A stretch of 64,000 nucleotides of DNA from Chloroflexota bacterium (GTDB lineage Bacteria > Chloroflexota > Anaerolineae > J036 > Brachytrichaceae). The translations under genes were made by a program, and so were the position numbers. Under the pieces are notes generated by a model, which searched no databases, had not been told where the DNA came from, and worked only from the letters and a program-made list of their open reading frames with translations. Within the stretch, counting starts at the first letter, position 1. Every line of letters begins with the position of its first letter. Below are positions 9,094 to 18,772 of the stretch, in pieces. Where the stretch lies: the NCBI GenBank assembly GCA_021788625.1, contig JAJYKL010000004.1, positions 1-64,000 on the forward strand. The letters run 5' to 3'.

Positions 9094-9651
9094 TTATTTC
9101 CTGGCGATCACATAACGCGGGTCACCCGAGACCCAGCAGTCGCCGGCTCTGCCGTTGGCACACAACACACGGTACCACGTGCCATCCGCATTGGCTCCCG
9201 TCACTTTTAACACGCGACCAAAATAGTAACGTCCTATGACACGATAGGTTGTTCCAGGACCGTTACGTATGAGGAGCGACCTGACACGCACCACGAGTGT
9301 CTTGACAGAAGTTGCAACCATTGACGTTTCGGTCACTGGTGTAGTGACCGAAGCAGTTGGAGTTTCCTCGGCGCTGGCACTTATCGCACTGGTCGTGGTC
9401 ACTTCGGTTGTCGGGGTCACGGCAAGTGTTGGTGTTATCTCAGACGTGCTGGTCCCCCCCTGCGCAGGCGTGGATTCAACATTGGCTGTGGTCGGTGTCG
9501 TAGAAACGGTATCGGTCACCACACCTCCTGTGATACCAGTCACAGTCGGCGTTAAGGGTTTGGTAGGAGAGGTACGCGGGTTCACCAGTGTGCATGCGCC
9601 GAGCAACAATGTCCCACCGATAATGATGCCTGCAAGTACTTTAGCGTTCAT
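9094..9651 (-). CDS. lipoprotein with C-terminal bacterial SH3 domain
   Basis: About 185 residues. The signal ends in lipobox LLGAC. A long Thr/Val/Ser/Pro linker (roughly residues 25-115) of low complexity follows, then one SH3b domain with LLIRNGPGTTYRVIG and a Trp-containing second half. SH3b domains in secreted proteins usually bind cell-wall peptides. Start 9651 has GGAG just upstream. It is the last gene of a leftward pair with the PP2C-like/propeller gene, 108 bp downstream of it, suggesting a shared envelope role. Confidence 0.82.
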   Translation of the reverse strand: MNAKVLAGIIIGGTLLLGACTLVNPRTSPTKPLTPTVTGITGGVVTDTVSTTPTTANVESTPAQGGTSTSEITPTLAVTPTTEVTTTSAISASAEETPTASVTTPVTETSMVATSVKTLVVRVRSLLIRNGPGTTYRVIGRYYFGRVLKVTGANADGTWYRVLCANGRAGDCWVSGDPRYVIARK

Positions 9652-9759
9652 TCTTCTCCATGCTCCTTGCATCGTGCGCCCGTACAATGCCAGCCTGCGA
9701 TGTATTCTCATCGAACGAAGCCAGTGCATCACCGCACGGCGGAGTCGCCCTATGCTCTC

Positions 9760-11889
9760 TCATCCTATCTGGAAGCTGTAGAGCTTGCCAGGTGTGTTCA
9801 CATAAATGGTATTTCCTGCTGCGTCCAGGGACATATCTTGCATGCCGACGAACTCGTCGTTCGTACCTCGTAGTTGCTTGACAAAATCTCCCGTCTTCGT
9901 GAATACCCAAATGGCGCCGTTTTCGCTGTCGGCAACGTAAATATAGCCTGAGCTCGGGTCGTTGCCGCTTGCCGCAATGGCTACCACCTTGCCCATCCGT
10001 TGGGGCAGGTTCGACATGTTGAATGGTTGAGCCAGACCACGCAGGTATTTAAGAACTGTACCGTTCTTCTGCAAGGTATAGATGGCTCCGTCAATCGTCA
10101 TGTCGATGGAATCATGCAGCGGTGTCGCTCCAATGCGGAAGTAGGGGTCCATTTTAGTCAGCTTGTCGCCTTCCATGTTGTAGCGCCAGATTTGACCCAT
10201 GCCGGGATCGAGCAGGTAGGCGGTATTGTTATACAGGTCGCCTGCAGCCACCTGTGACGGGCCGCCCGTAAGACTGGCTGGCAGGCTGAGCATCGTCATC
10301 TGTGCGTTTGTGGAGTTGTACTCGTAAAGAGCATTTTTGGTGAAAAGCACAGCTCCTTCGACGCGCCAACGACTGCCATTAGTGCTGGCCCAAGAGACGT
10401 CGGTCAGTAACGCACCGCTGAGTGTTACGCCTTTTGAGGCGGCCAGAGAGATAGGTTTGCCACTGATACCGTTACGTTGTGGAGAGAGTACATCGTACTG
10501 AGCGTCGTGATCTGTCACATCGAGTATGAAAATACCCATGGGGCTTGCCGCAATGCGACGCGTTACGCCAGGTGGGTTCAGGTCGATGATGGGCGTTGCC
10601 ACGACCCGCGTGATCTTTCCAACCTTATCCAATTGGGTTTGTGCAAGGCGTTTTGCATCGGCGAAGGTGGATGTATCACTCGGGTAGTGTGCCTCGTAGT
10701 CATTGATCATGGTAACAGCTTTGTTCCAGCTATCAGCGCTATTGGACGCTTTAGCCTGCTGTACCTGTACCAGGGCTGCATTGATCAGCGACTGCCTGGC
10801 AGCTTCGCCACTAAACTGCAGGTAGCCAATCGATACCACCAGCGCCACGAGAATGGGTAAAAGAATCGCCGCGGTAGCAAGACCGAAGACCGTTGTACGC
10901 GGGCGCTGAACCGGCATAGCTTGCGGCGGCGAAGCGGGCAGCAGACGCGCGCTGAATGCACCCAGTCCCTGGCGTATCCTACCTACAAATTGAATAAAGT
11001 GACTTGCCCTGGACACGTGTTCTCCGGCCAAGGGTTGACCGAAGTGGCTCTCTGCACCTTGAGCGACCTTACGCTGCTGGTCGGCATATCGGGATGTCAT
11101 TGGCTGTGAAGACACACTGCCTGGCGTCGTGCTGGCTGTCTCAGTGGTAGAGATCGCTGCGCCGCGAGCAGACCACGCCGATGCGGGGGCCGCTTCGGTC
11201 GCATGTGATTGCACGGGTACGGCCAGGGGCAAAGTGACAGGCTCGCCGTCCACTGTAAATGCCACACCGGTCATGCGTCCCTGCTTCACATTGGCGTTCA
11301 AATAACCTGCGACGAGGCGCGCATCTCCTTTGCTCATACAGGCGCTCACCAACTGGTCGCCTACTCCCCGGCAGGAGGTTTCGCCACTGAGCACAAAGGC
11401 GTCACCCTGTTTCCAGGCGTAGTGGGTGAAAAACGCGTCAATGGTATGAGTGGTGCCTGCCGGAGTCAGCTCGCCGATAGGTGTGACGCGCTCAAATGCA
11501 CCTGTTCGGGCGCGGGCAAATGCAATCGCAGGTCCTGTCTGTGCAATGACGACACTCTCGTTGTTAACCACGGCGCAACTGATCGACCCGGTAGCTCGCT
11601 GTGCAAGTGGAGCGGCGCGATTCAACTCTACGAGCCGGTCGTTCGCCAGTTTGATTGCCAGGCGCAGTGCAGTAGTCAGCCCACCAGGAGCGTGTGCATA
11701 GCCTTCGCTGAAGGCATGTGCCACATCCGCGCACATTGAGCTGGAAGCATTGGGCATGTCGAGGAACAGGATCAGGGTCTCACCGCTGCGTGGGCTGCGC
11801 TTGCCAGACGGCTGCACGAACACCTGGGGCGTGTCCCCTAACTCCTGCCCGTCTACGACATGAATGGACGAAAATATAACATCAGCCAT
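9760..11889 (-). CDS. membrane protein with PP2C-like N-domain and extracytoplasmic beta-propeller
   Basis: About 709 residues. The N-terminal 215 residues resemble a PPM/PP2C phosphatase fold (GLTTALRLAIKLANDRL, ATGSISCAVV, QTGPAIAFARARTG, QGDAFVLSG), but the metal-binding Asp-Gly motifs are not evident, so it may be inactive. A disordered linker, one transmembrane helix near residues 345-370 and a helical stretch follow. The C-terminal 280 residues look like an NHL/six-bladed propeller (GYIYVADSENGAIWVF is one strand set). The C-half should face outward. The frame opens with TTG at 11895; ATG at 11889 is preferred. Possibly a signalling or wall-sensing protein. Confidence 0.7.
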   Translation of the reverse strand: MADVIFSSIHVVDGQELGDTPQVFVQPSGKRSPRSGETLILFLDMPNASSSMCADVAHAFSEGYAHAPGGLTTALRLAIKLANDRLVELNRAAPLAQRATGSISCAVVNNESVVIAQTGPAIAFARARTGAFERVTPIGELTPAGTTHTIDAFFTHYAWKQGDAFVLSGETSCRGVGDQLVSACMSKGDARLVAGYLNANVKQGRMTGVAFTVDGEPVTLPLAVPVQSHATEAAPASAWSARGAAISTTETASTTPGSVSSQPMTSRYADQQRKVAQGAESHFGQPLAGEHVSRASHFIQFVGRIRQGLGAFSARLLPASPPQAMPVQRPRTTVFGLATAAILLPILVALVVSIGYLQFSGEAARQSLINAALVQVQQAKASNSADSWNKAVTMINDYEAHYPSDTSTFADAKRLAQTQLDKVGKITRVVATPIIDLNPPGVTRRIAASPMGIFILDVTDHDAQYDVLSPQRNGISGKPISLAASKGVTLSGALLTDVSWASTNGSRWRVEGAVLFTKNALYEYNSTNAQMTMLSLPASLTGGPSQVAAGDLYNNTAYLLDPGMGQIWRYNMEGDKLTKMDPYFRIGATPLHDSIDMTIDGAIYTLQKNGTVLKYLRGLAQPFNMSNLPQRMGKVVAIAASGNDPSSGYIYVADSENGAIWVFTKTGDFVKQLRGTNDEFVGMQDMSLDAAGNTIYVNTPGKLYSFQIG

Positions 11890-12142
11890 GTTCAAAGAGG
11901 GCCACTGAATAAACCTGGCCCCGCTGAGGTTTGGATCATGTCGAACAAACTAACATCGATAGTTTATCAGTTTCTTTGCTGCATGAGTACGGTCAGCAGG
12001 CAGTGCCCTACCATCGGTTAATACGTACCGTATGCATCCATGCGATTGTCTCTTGGGAGATATCGCGCCTCAGTTCGACACCTGCTCTGTTCGTCTCACT
12101 CACGGCGGAGAAGGCTCGATCTGAAAGGTTTCCCTATGATAT

Positions 12143-12901
12143 ATGATGCACGAAATGAGTACTGCCACCCTAAACCTGTTTCACCTGGTACGCCAGCCGG
12201 AGCTGCCCGAGCCATCGGGTTCAACGCCAGATCGTACTCCGCCCCCTTTGCTCATTCTGCTACATGGGTTGCGCAGCAACGAAGAAGACCTGTTTGAGCT
12301 CAGGTCATATCTCGATGAGAGATTTTTGATTCTCAGCCTGCGGGCACCACTCGAGCTGGGTCCCGACCAGTACGCCTGGTACCACGTTAACTTCAGACCC
12401 GAGGCCATTGACCGCGACGCCGAGGATTTCGAGCGTAGCCGTTTGCTTCTGGCGCAGTTTATCGTCGAGGCGGTGCCAGCCTATGGGGCTGATCCGAGGC
12501 GGGTGTACCTGATGGGCTTCAGTCAGGGAGCGATTATGAGCGTGGCAACGCTGCTCACGCGACCGGAATTGCTAGCTGGAGCCGTGATTATGAGTGGAGC
12601 ACTCCCCGACGCAGTGCTGCCGGCCGGAGCGGTCGGGGAAAATCTGCAGGATTTACCAGTCCTGGTGGTGCACGGTGTAAATGACGACGTGCTTCCCATC
12701 GCCGATGGCAGGGCACTGCGCCGGCACCTGGCACAACTGCCAGTACGACTGGACTACCGTGAATATCCTATGCGGCATCAGATATCCACAGAAAGTCTGG
12801 ATGATGTATGTGGTTGGTTAGTTGATCGCTTGAATCAAAAAGGCCGGACAACACAGCCTGATCCGCATCCACGTGAGCACCCGTTGCCAGACGCAAGGTG
12901 A
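12143..12901 (+). CDS. phospholipase/carboxylesterase family alpha/beta hydrolase
   Basis: 252 residues, matching the YpfH/carboxylesterase family. The oxyanion strand is LILLHGLRSNEEDL, the nucleophile elbow GFSQG, the acid Asp in HGVNDDVLP and the His in MRHQIS. The family hydrolyses short acyl esters or lysophospholipids in the cytoplasm. The exact start is uncertain: ATGATG at 12143 or ATG at 12155, neither with a clear ribosome site. Its stop is one base from the xseA ATG, so the two are probably translated together. Confidence 0.88.
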   Translation: MMHEMSTATLNLFHLVRQPELPEPSGSTPDRTPPPLLILLHGLRSNEEDLFELRSYLDERFLILSLRAPLELGPDQYAWYHVNFRPEAIDRDAEDFERSRLLLAQFIVEAVPAYGADPRRVYLMGFSQGAIMSVATLLTRPELLAGAVIMSGALPDAVLPAGAVGENLQDLPVLVVHGVNDDVLPIADGRALRRHLAQLPVRLDYREYPMRHQISTESLDDVCGWLVDRLNQKGRTTQPDPHPREHPLPDAR

Positions 12902-12902
12902 G

Positions 12903-14120
12903 ATGGTGTACCAATCACTCTTGTTCAACCAGGAACCGCTCACTGTTTCAGAGCTTACGACGCATGTGCGTGAATTGCTCGAGACTGACGAGTTACTGGC
13001 TAACGTACAGGTGACCGGAGAAATCAGCAACTTGTCACGCCCATCATCAGGGCACTGGTACTTTACATTGAAGGATGCAGGCGCGCAGGTGCGATGTGTT
13101 ATGTGGCGTTCGCAGGCAGTCAGGGTACATTTCACACCGAGTAGTGGTGACGCGGTCATAGCTAGCGGGCGGATCGGAGTGTATGAGCGTGATGGAGCCT
13201 ATCAGCTTTACGTTGATACACTGATCGGGGCAGGCACCGGCGATCTGTATGCTGAGTTCGAGCGTCTGAAGCGAAAACTTGAGGCAGAGGGCCTGTTCGA
13301 TGCGACGCGTAAGCGCCCCTGTCCTCCCTATCCACATGTGATCGGCGTGGTCACGTCTCCGACCGGTGCGGCGATACAGGACATCCAAAATGTGCTCCGG
13401 CGCCGCTACCCCATTGTGCAGGTTCTCCTTGCTCCGACTCAGGTGCAGGGTGAAGACGCCCCAAAGCAGATCATTCAAGCACTCCATGCACTGGATGAAA
13501 CAGGTGTTTGCGACGTCATCCTGGTAGCGCGCGGGGGTGGCAGCCTGGAAGAGCTGTGGGCTTTCAACGACGAGCAGGTGGTGCGAGCTGTCGCAGCGAC
13601 ACGGGTACCGGTGGTGAGCGGCGTAGGTCATGAAACCGATTTCACATTATGTGACTTCGCTGCAGATATGCGAGCACCTACTCCCTCGGCAGCTGCCGAG
13701 ATGATCACTCCTGACGTGGCTGATCTGCGGCAGAACCTCGATGGGCTCACTGCCCAATTGAGTGCTGCCATGCAGGATCAGGTTGGTACCTTGCGGACTG
13801 GATTGGAGTCGCTTCGACATGCCCTCCGCCTGGCCGGCCCTCTTTCACAGGTGCGCAATGGCAAGCAGCGAGTTGGTGAATGGAAAGTCCGGCTTACAAA
13901 TGCCATGCTTGTACATTTAGAGCTGCAGCGCGCTCAAATGCGTGGACTGAATGGGCGATTGAACGCCGTGAGTCCGCTTTCCACTCTGGCACGCGGCTAC
14001 GCCATTGTGCAACGCGAGCGTGATGACTTTATCGTGCGTTCAGTGCAGAATGTGAGTCCCGGCGATGGCCTGAGTATCCGCGTAACGGATGGCATATTCC
14101 GGGCAGAGGTCCCCAAATAG
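12903..14120 (+). CDS. xseA: exodeoxyribonuclease VII large subunit
   Basis: Large subunit of ExoVII, which degrades single-stranded DNA into short oligonucleotides. An N-terminal OB fold (LTVSELTTHVRELL, VTGEISNLSRPSSGHWYFTLKD) leads into the catalytic domain with the hallmark VVTSPTGAAIQDI, VARGGGSLEELWAFND and VSGVGHETDFTLCDFAAD. About 405 residues, a little short of the E. coli protein. The ATG at 12903 (AAGGTGAG upstream) was preferred to the GTG at 12873, which overlaps the esterase. The small subunit gene xseB, often next door, is not in this window. Confidence 0.95.
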   Translation: MVYQSLLFNQEPLTVSELTTHVRELLETDELLANVQVTGEISNLSRPSSGHWYFTLKDAGAQVRCVMWRSQAVRVHFTPSSGDAVIASGRIGVYERDGAYQLYVDTLIGAGTGDLYAEFERLKRKLEAEGLFDATRKRPCPPYPHVIGVVTSPTGAAIQDIQNVLRRRYPIVQVLLAPTQVQGEDAPKQIIQALHALDETGVCDVILVARGGGSLEELWAFNDEQVVRAVAATRVPVVSGVGHETDFTLCDFAADMRAPTPSAAAEMITPDVADLRQNLDGLTAQLSAAMQDQVGTLRTGLESLRHALRLAGPLSQVRNGKQRVGEWKVRLTNAMLVHLELQRAQMRGLNGRLNAVSPLSTLARGYAIVQRERDDFIVRSVQNVSPGDGLSIRVTDGIFRAEVPK

Positions 14121-14486
14121 CACTGTGTGCCAGGCCGAAGGGTCATCCAATTTTCACGGTAACCGGAATGCAGAACACCCGCTGAGGGTTACATGCAATC
14201 GCCTGGGCCAGACTGGCGCCGTGCAGGCAGGGCGTGCATGGAACGCGCATCACTTAATCGCCTCAATAAGTGCGGTCCGATGTGAGTGATATAGAAATCA
14301 ACCTGGCGATCACCGTGATCAGTGTGGCGGCTAGGTCGCTTCGGCGTGGTGAATGCGACATGTCTCACACGTGCTGAAGCAGGCTTGCCCAGACAGTATG
14401 TGGCAGGCGAGAGATCAAAAGGGGTGCTCCACCTGTGTGAGAATAGATGGCAGAAATCCATTGAGGAAAGATGAATAACTAACACC
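14121..14486. other. 366-bp intergenic region
   Basis: Separates xseA from the DUF362/radical SAM pair. I see no gene, RNA or strong terminator. A GAGGAAAG element at about 14463 is too far (17 bases) from the DUF362 ATG to be an ideal ribosome site. Confidence 0.3.
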
Positions 14487-15650
14487 ATGAAAAGTATCGT
14501 GTATTTCGGTTCCGCGCATCAGGCACGCCTGGAAGGGCGGGAGACATTACCTGCCAAGCTGGATCTCATCATGGAACGCCTGCACCTGTGCGATCGAGTG
14601 AAGGGCGAAACGGTTGCCATAAAAATGCATTGCGGACACTCAATCGGTTACTCCACGGTGCATCCGCTATTCGTTCGAAGAGTGGTGAACGCTGTAAAAG
14701 AAGGTGGCGGCCGGCCGTTCGTTACCGATGTTGGCTGGGATGTGCGAGCTACCGAGGAACGCGGCTACACCACAGAAACGCTGGGTTGCCCTATCTACCC
14801 GACGTCCGGGATTGACGACAAGTACGCATACATTCACGAGCGACCGTTTAAGAATGTGAACACCTGGAAAGTGGCGGGCATGATAGAGGACGCAAGCTTT
14901 TTGATCAATCTAGCCCATGTAAAGGGACACCCCGCCTGTGGGTTTGGCGCTGCCTTTAAAAACCTGGCGCTTGGATGTGTAACGGGTGCCACACGCAGAG
15001 CCATTCATGACACGATGCACTTCGATCAATACTGGTTTGGCGAGAAATGTCCCGACCTGCAAACTCGGCAGCGCATCATCGAGTCCTGCCCATTTGGCGC
15101 TATTGTGGAAGACAAGGAGCATCCCGGCGAGTTACACATGCACTTCGAGCAGTGCAATCAGTGTGGACGCTGCCTGCAGGTGGCTCCTGAGGGCAGCCTG
15201 AAGATCGATGCTGCAAACTTCAACGCATTCCAGGAAGCGTGTGCGATCAGCGTCAGCCAGTCTCTGGGCACGTTCGCGCCTGGCAAGGCAACTCACTTCA
15301 GCCTGGCCACCCATATAACACCTGTCTGTGACTGCTTTGGATTTACTGGCATGCCCATACTGCCAGATGCCGGGGTATTTGGTTCGGATGACATCGTGGC
15401 CATCGATCAGGCTGCATTGGACGTTATCGGTAACACACGCTTGATTGAGGAGAACATACCAGTCAGCATGGAGGTGCACCCGCACGAGGGGCATCCCTTC
15501 GCCAGGCTGCACGGGCCACTTAAGGATCCCTATAAAGTTACCGAGTATGGCGAGCAGCTTGGCCTCGGCACGCGCGACTACGAACTGGTGGACGTGCTAC
15601 CAGTGGAACAGGCAGCACGCCCACACGTGACATATATCTCGGCTACGTGA
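14487..15650 (+). CDS. DUF362 domain protein with one ferredoxin-like iron-sulfur site
   Basis: 387 residues. The N-terminal DUF362 region has KMHCGHSIGYSTVHP and NLAHVKGHPACGFGAAFKNL, the usual family blocks. Near residues 200-235 a CPFGAI and a CNQCGRC motif supply four cysteines for one 4Fe-4S cluster; the second cluster common in two-cluster DUF362 proteins is missing. The reaction is unknown; relatives are thought to be redox proteins. The next gene, a radical SAM enzyme, starts inside its stop codon, so a functional link is likely, for example electron delivery (inference). Confidence 0.85.
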   Translation: MKSIVYFGSAHQARLEGRETLPAKLDLIMERLHLCDRVKGETVAIKMHCGHSIGYSTVHPLFVRRVVNAVKEGGGRPFVTDVGWDVRATEERGYTTETLGCPIYPTSGIDDKYAYIHERPFKNVNTWKVAGMIEDASFLINLAHVKGHPACGFGAAFKNLALGCVTGATRRAIHDTMHFDQYWFGEKCPDLQTRQRIIESCPFGAIVEDKEHPGELHMHFEQCNQCGRCLQVAPEGSLKIDAANFNAFQEACAISVSQSLGTFAPGKATHFSLATHITPVCDCFGFTGMPILPDAGVFGSDDIVAIDQAALDVIGNTRLIEENIPVSMEVHPHEGHPFARLHGPLKDPYKVTEYGEQLGLGTRDYELVDVLPVEQAARPHVTYISAT

Positions 15651-16867
15651 TGGTTTTTGTCGGTCACTGGCACAGCCGTCCTGTCACGATCAGCGTGAAG
15701 CCAAACTGCCTGACGGTCAGCGTGGATGACCCGCAGGAAGCGATGGTTTTCAGTTACGACTACGCTGGCCGTATGTGGACGGCGTTGATCGATAGGATCT
15801 CATACCGGCGCGGACTGGACGGCAAGATCATTGCCAAGTGGCAAACGACTGCACGTGAGCGCGAGCGGCGGTGGCTCCCACCCAGTGAGGCGGCCTGGGT
15901 GGAGCAGCAGGCTCACCAGACGGCGGAAACGTTATACCACGCGATTTTGGCGGGTAGTGCCACTTTAGGCGAACCGCTTCCTCCAGCTGGTCACCTCGTC
16001 TTCGAGCGTGTTATTGCCTTCGATGCTGAGCGCTCGCGCCAGGATGTTGCCCAGTACCACCGCGTGTACAAGCCCGTAGGCATTCTCCCACCCGATCAGT
16101 ACATGGCCGTGGTGCTTCAGGCCACGGAGGGGTGCTCATTTAATTCCTGCACCTTCTGCACGTTTTACAGGGACCGCCCCTTCCGTATCAAGCGCCCGGC
16201 TGAATTCCGCGCGCATGCTCAGGCAGTGCGTGACTTTCTGGGTCCTGGCCTCTCACTCCGGCGCACGCTCTTTCTGGGTGATGCCAATGCACTGGTAACG
16301 CCCATGCCATTATTGCTTCAGATATTCGACCAGGTGCATGCCGTGTATGACGTGAACTCACTTGGCGGAGTATACGCGTTCCTCGATGGCTTTAGTGGTG
16401 AGCGCAAGACCGTGGCTGACTACCAGGCACTGGCCGCCAAAGGGCTAAAGCGGGTGTATATCGGCATGGAGAGCGGCAATGAAGCCCTATTGCGATTTCT
16501 GAACAAGCCGAGTATGTCTGCTGAGGTGGTGCACACCGTGAAGGCGATGAAGGCCGGCGGTGTGGCCGTAGGCGTCATCGTGCTACTCGGTGCGGGCGGT
16601 CACGAATATGCCACCCAACACGTCGCCGATACAATCCGCGTCCTGAACGAGATGCCATTCGACGCGGACGATATTGTTTACTTCTCAGAGCTGATCGCTG
16701 ACGAAGCCATGGAGTATACCCAGGCCGCGTATCAGGCTCAACTACGTCCTCTGACCTCGCTCGAGCGCATCGCACAAGGCGAGGACATCGAGGCTGGCTT
16801 GCAGTTCGAGGAAGGCCAGGGCATTCCACATATCAGCCGCTACGACATACGCGAGTTTGTTTACTAG
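15650..16867 (+). CDS. radical SAM protein with CX4CX2C cluster motif
   Basis: About 405 residues. The 4Fe-4S site is EGCSFNSCTFCTFY, spacing CX4CX2C rather than the canonical CX3CX2C; I recall this spacing in a B12-independent COG1032-like subgroup. SAM-binding elements include LFLGDANAL and the RVYIGMESGNEALLRFLNKP block typical of Elp3/MiaB-like barrels. The N-terminal 130 residues form an extra domain with no recognised fold. The ATG overlaps the previous stop (TGATG); a GTG at 15647 is the alternative. The stop codon shares a CTAG with the convergent gene. Confidence 0.85.
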   Translation: MVFVGHWHSRPVTISVKPNCLTVSVDDPQEAMVFSYDYAGRMWTALIDRISYRRGLDGKIIAKWQTTARERERRWLPPSEAAWVEQQAHQTAETLYHAILAGSATLGEPLPPAGHLVFERVIAFDAERSRQDVAQYHRVYKPVGILPPDQYMAVVLQATEGCSFNSCTFCTFYRDRPFRIKRPAEFRAHAQAVRDFLGPGLSLRRTLFLGDANALVTPMPLLLQIFDQVHAVYDVNSLGGVYAFLDGFSGERKTVADYQALAAKGLKRVYIGMESGNEALLRFLNKPSMSAEVVHTVKAMKAGGVAVGVIVLLGAGGHEYATQHVADTIRVLNEMPFDADDIVYFSELIADEAMEYTQAAYQAQLRPLTSLERIAQGEDIEAGLQFEEGQGIPHISRYDIREFVY

Positions 16868-18264
16868 CCGTGCCCTATCTGCCTGAATAGACCTTCGGCC
16901 AAAGCCAGCGATGTTTGCGCCGCGGCATGGACTTGGTCAGCCTGCCGCTGCACGTCTTCTGGCAACACCGTTTTGGCGCTGGCCTCCTGCAGCAGTCTGG
17001 CTGAATCGGCAAACCGGCTGGACGCCAACCTGGCCCGTAATGCCACATCTTCCAGGAGCCAGGGGTGCTGTTGGTTTCTGTCAGTCACCAGGTAAAAACC
17101 GCGCCGATTCGACTGCCACGCAGGTGTCATCCACGAAGCCGTGGGGATGCTCTGATATGGCACATGCGGGCCCAGCTCGAAGATACGCCGCAGGGCCCAA
17201 CTGGCATCCCAGGGAAAGAATTCAATGGCCTGGGATGCCAGCTCCCAGGCCTGCAAGAGCTGCTCATGCACGGCCGCACCATAAGGTTCAGCCGCGAGAC
17301 CCGCCAGTTCGTCAAACGGTGCATCCGGTGCATGGAGGTACCCACTCAGCAGACGCAGGTTAACCGAAAGATGGTCGGGTACAAAGCCGTAGTACTCCTT
17401 AATTCCTACAACGCCCGGGGCATGATGCAGCGCGTTCAATTGCTGGTGTACCAGACGCGGGCAGGGCAGGTGGGTTAGAGGAGCCACGTCCTCGCCGCTA
17501 CCGCCGAAGAATCCTTCGCCGATCATCGGAATACCGCGCATGTGTGCCAGGCGCGCCAGGTTACGGAACCACAAATCGGTGGTGTTGACGAACTGCACCT
17601 CGGCGATTGTGCTGTGGCAGATCAGGCCAAAATGATTCGGGCGGATTCGCTCTGTCACGGCATAGGTCTGCCCCGCAGATAGCTCCCATGGTTCCCACCA
17701 TAACCTGGCAGCGGGACGCACCGCGCAGATCGCATCCACCATCGCCTCGAGGAACGGGGTAAGGCGCTCGTGCAGTGGCACACCATGGCAGCGCGGGCAA
17801 TCACCAAATTCGCTACATAGCCAGGCCAGCTGATCGTAGGTATAAATGAGTACGTCGTTCACGCTGGGGAAGTCGTGCATGAAGCGGGAAAGCCGCCTGG
17901 CATAGTTATCGCGCACCTGTGGATCCATGATGCAGGTGGTCGCGTCGGTCTGCGGTCCCATGGGCAGGCCAAAGTGTGCCAGAGCCCGAAAGCCGAATCG
18001 CTCCGCCTGCCCAGCCCGACGCCGCCACTCACCGGCCAGGGCAGGATCGTCCAGGTTCTCCAGATTGAGCACTTCGCCAGCAGGTCGCCACGACCAGGCG
18101 ATGCTGAGCTGCAAAGTGTTCAGACCAATATCTTTGAGAACTTGCAGTTGTTTATCGCTCCAGGCCACGTCGGGCGTAGTAGGGTGGCCGACGATGCCAA
18201 TAGTGATGTCGAATGGTCCAAGGTGCGAGCGGGTGGCAGGTGTCTGTCCGGTCAGGTGTTCCAT
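16864..18264 (-). CDS. uncharacterised TIM-barrel, glycosidase-like protein
   Basis: 466 residues, no signal peptide. The pattern of short strands and acidic loop ends (LNTLQLSIAWSWRP, FGFRALAHFGLP, DVLIYTYDQLAWL, ARLWWEPWELS, GIPMIGEGFFG, GVVGIKEYYGF) suggests a glycoside-hydrolase-like (beta/alpha)8 barrel with a helical C-terminal domain. EPWE and GEGF could supply acid and nucleophile Glu, which is a guess. A CPRC pair might bind metal. I cannot assign a CAZy family. Confidence 0.55.
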   Translation of the reverse strand: MEHLTGQTPATRSHLGPFDITIGIVGHPTTPDVAWSDKQLQVLKDIGLNTLQLSIAWSWRPAGEVLNLENLDDPALAGEWRRRAGQAERFGFRALAHFGLPMGPQTDATTCIMDPQVRDNYARRLSRFMHDFPSVNDVLIYTYDQLAWLCSEFGDCPRCHGVPLHERLTPFLEAMVDAICAVRPAARLWWEPWELSAGQTYAVTERIRPNHFGLICHSTIAEVQFVNTTDLWFRNLARLAHMRGIPMIGEGFFGGSGEDVAPLTHLPCPRLVHQQLNALHHAPGVVGIKEYYGFVPDHLSVNLRLLSGYLHAPDAPFDELAGLAAEPYGAAVHEQLLQAWELASQAIEFFPWDASWALRRIFELGPHVPYQSIPTASWMTPAWQSNRRGFYLVTDRNQQHPWLLEDVALRARLASSRFADSARLLQEASAKTVLPEDVQRQADQVHAAAQTSLALAEGLFRQIGHG

Positions 18265-18772
18265 ATGTTGTATACGGTTTGTACCATGAAATGTGAATTG
18301 ACGTGATAGATGCGGTTGATGCAGGGTGGCTGGCCCAACTACGCGCCGGCTACCTGTTCAACACCATCTCGCGGGGCGACCTGGTCGAACGCACGGCGTT
18401 GATGAGCGAACCAGGCAACGAACATTTCGATACGTTTCCCAACGTGACGAAATGCCAAACCACCGGCCTTGATTGAATTGCCGTGCCTGCACAATGGTTT
18501 GGTGAAGTAGCGCCACATCAGTTGCATCGCCGGCTGCACCCATCCAGGTGATCAGCCAGTTATTGGGTGACGTCGTTTCCATACCGGCAGGCCTGTGCTT
18601 GCTCTATCTGATCTGTTCGCGCTGCAATCCATGAACCAGAAACGACAAAAGTGGAGGCCACTGCACAGCGGTTTCAGTTATGATAATGTCCAGGTAATCA
18701 CGTAGCTGCCAGACTAAGAGCTGGAAATTTGTCTGATCAGTTTTTGGATCTGTAAAGAAGGAGTGTCTGGAT
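18265..18772. other. 508-bp region with possible gene remnant
   Basis: A 57-codon plus-strand frame from GTG 18303 to TGA 18476 (IDAVDAGWLAQLRAGY at its start) has a coding-like look but no recognisable family. Overlapping minus-strand frames are equally short. The last 30 bases hold the AAGGAG ribosome site of the dienelactone hydrolase gene. Probably a decayed fragment. Confidence 0.25.

Noticed and set aside
9269..9781. Plus-strand frame of 170 codons rich in Val/Thr
   Set aside because: It is the antisense image of the Thr/Ser-rich linker of the SH3b lipoprotein.
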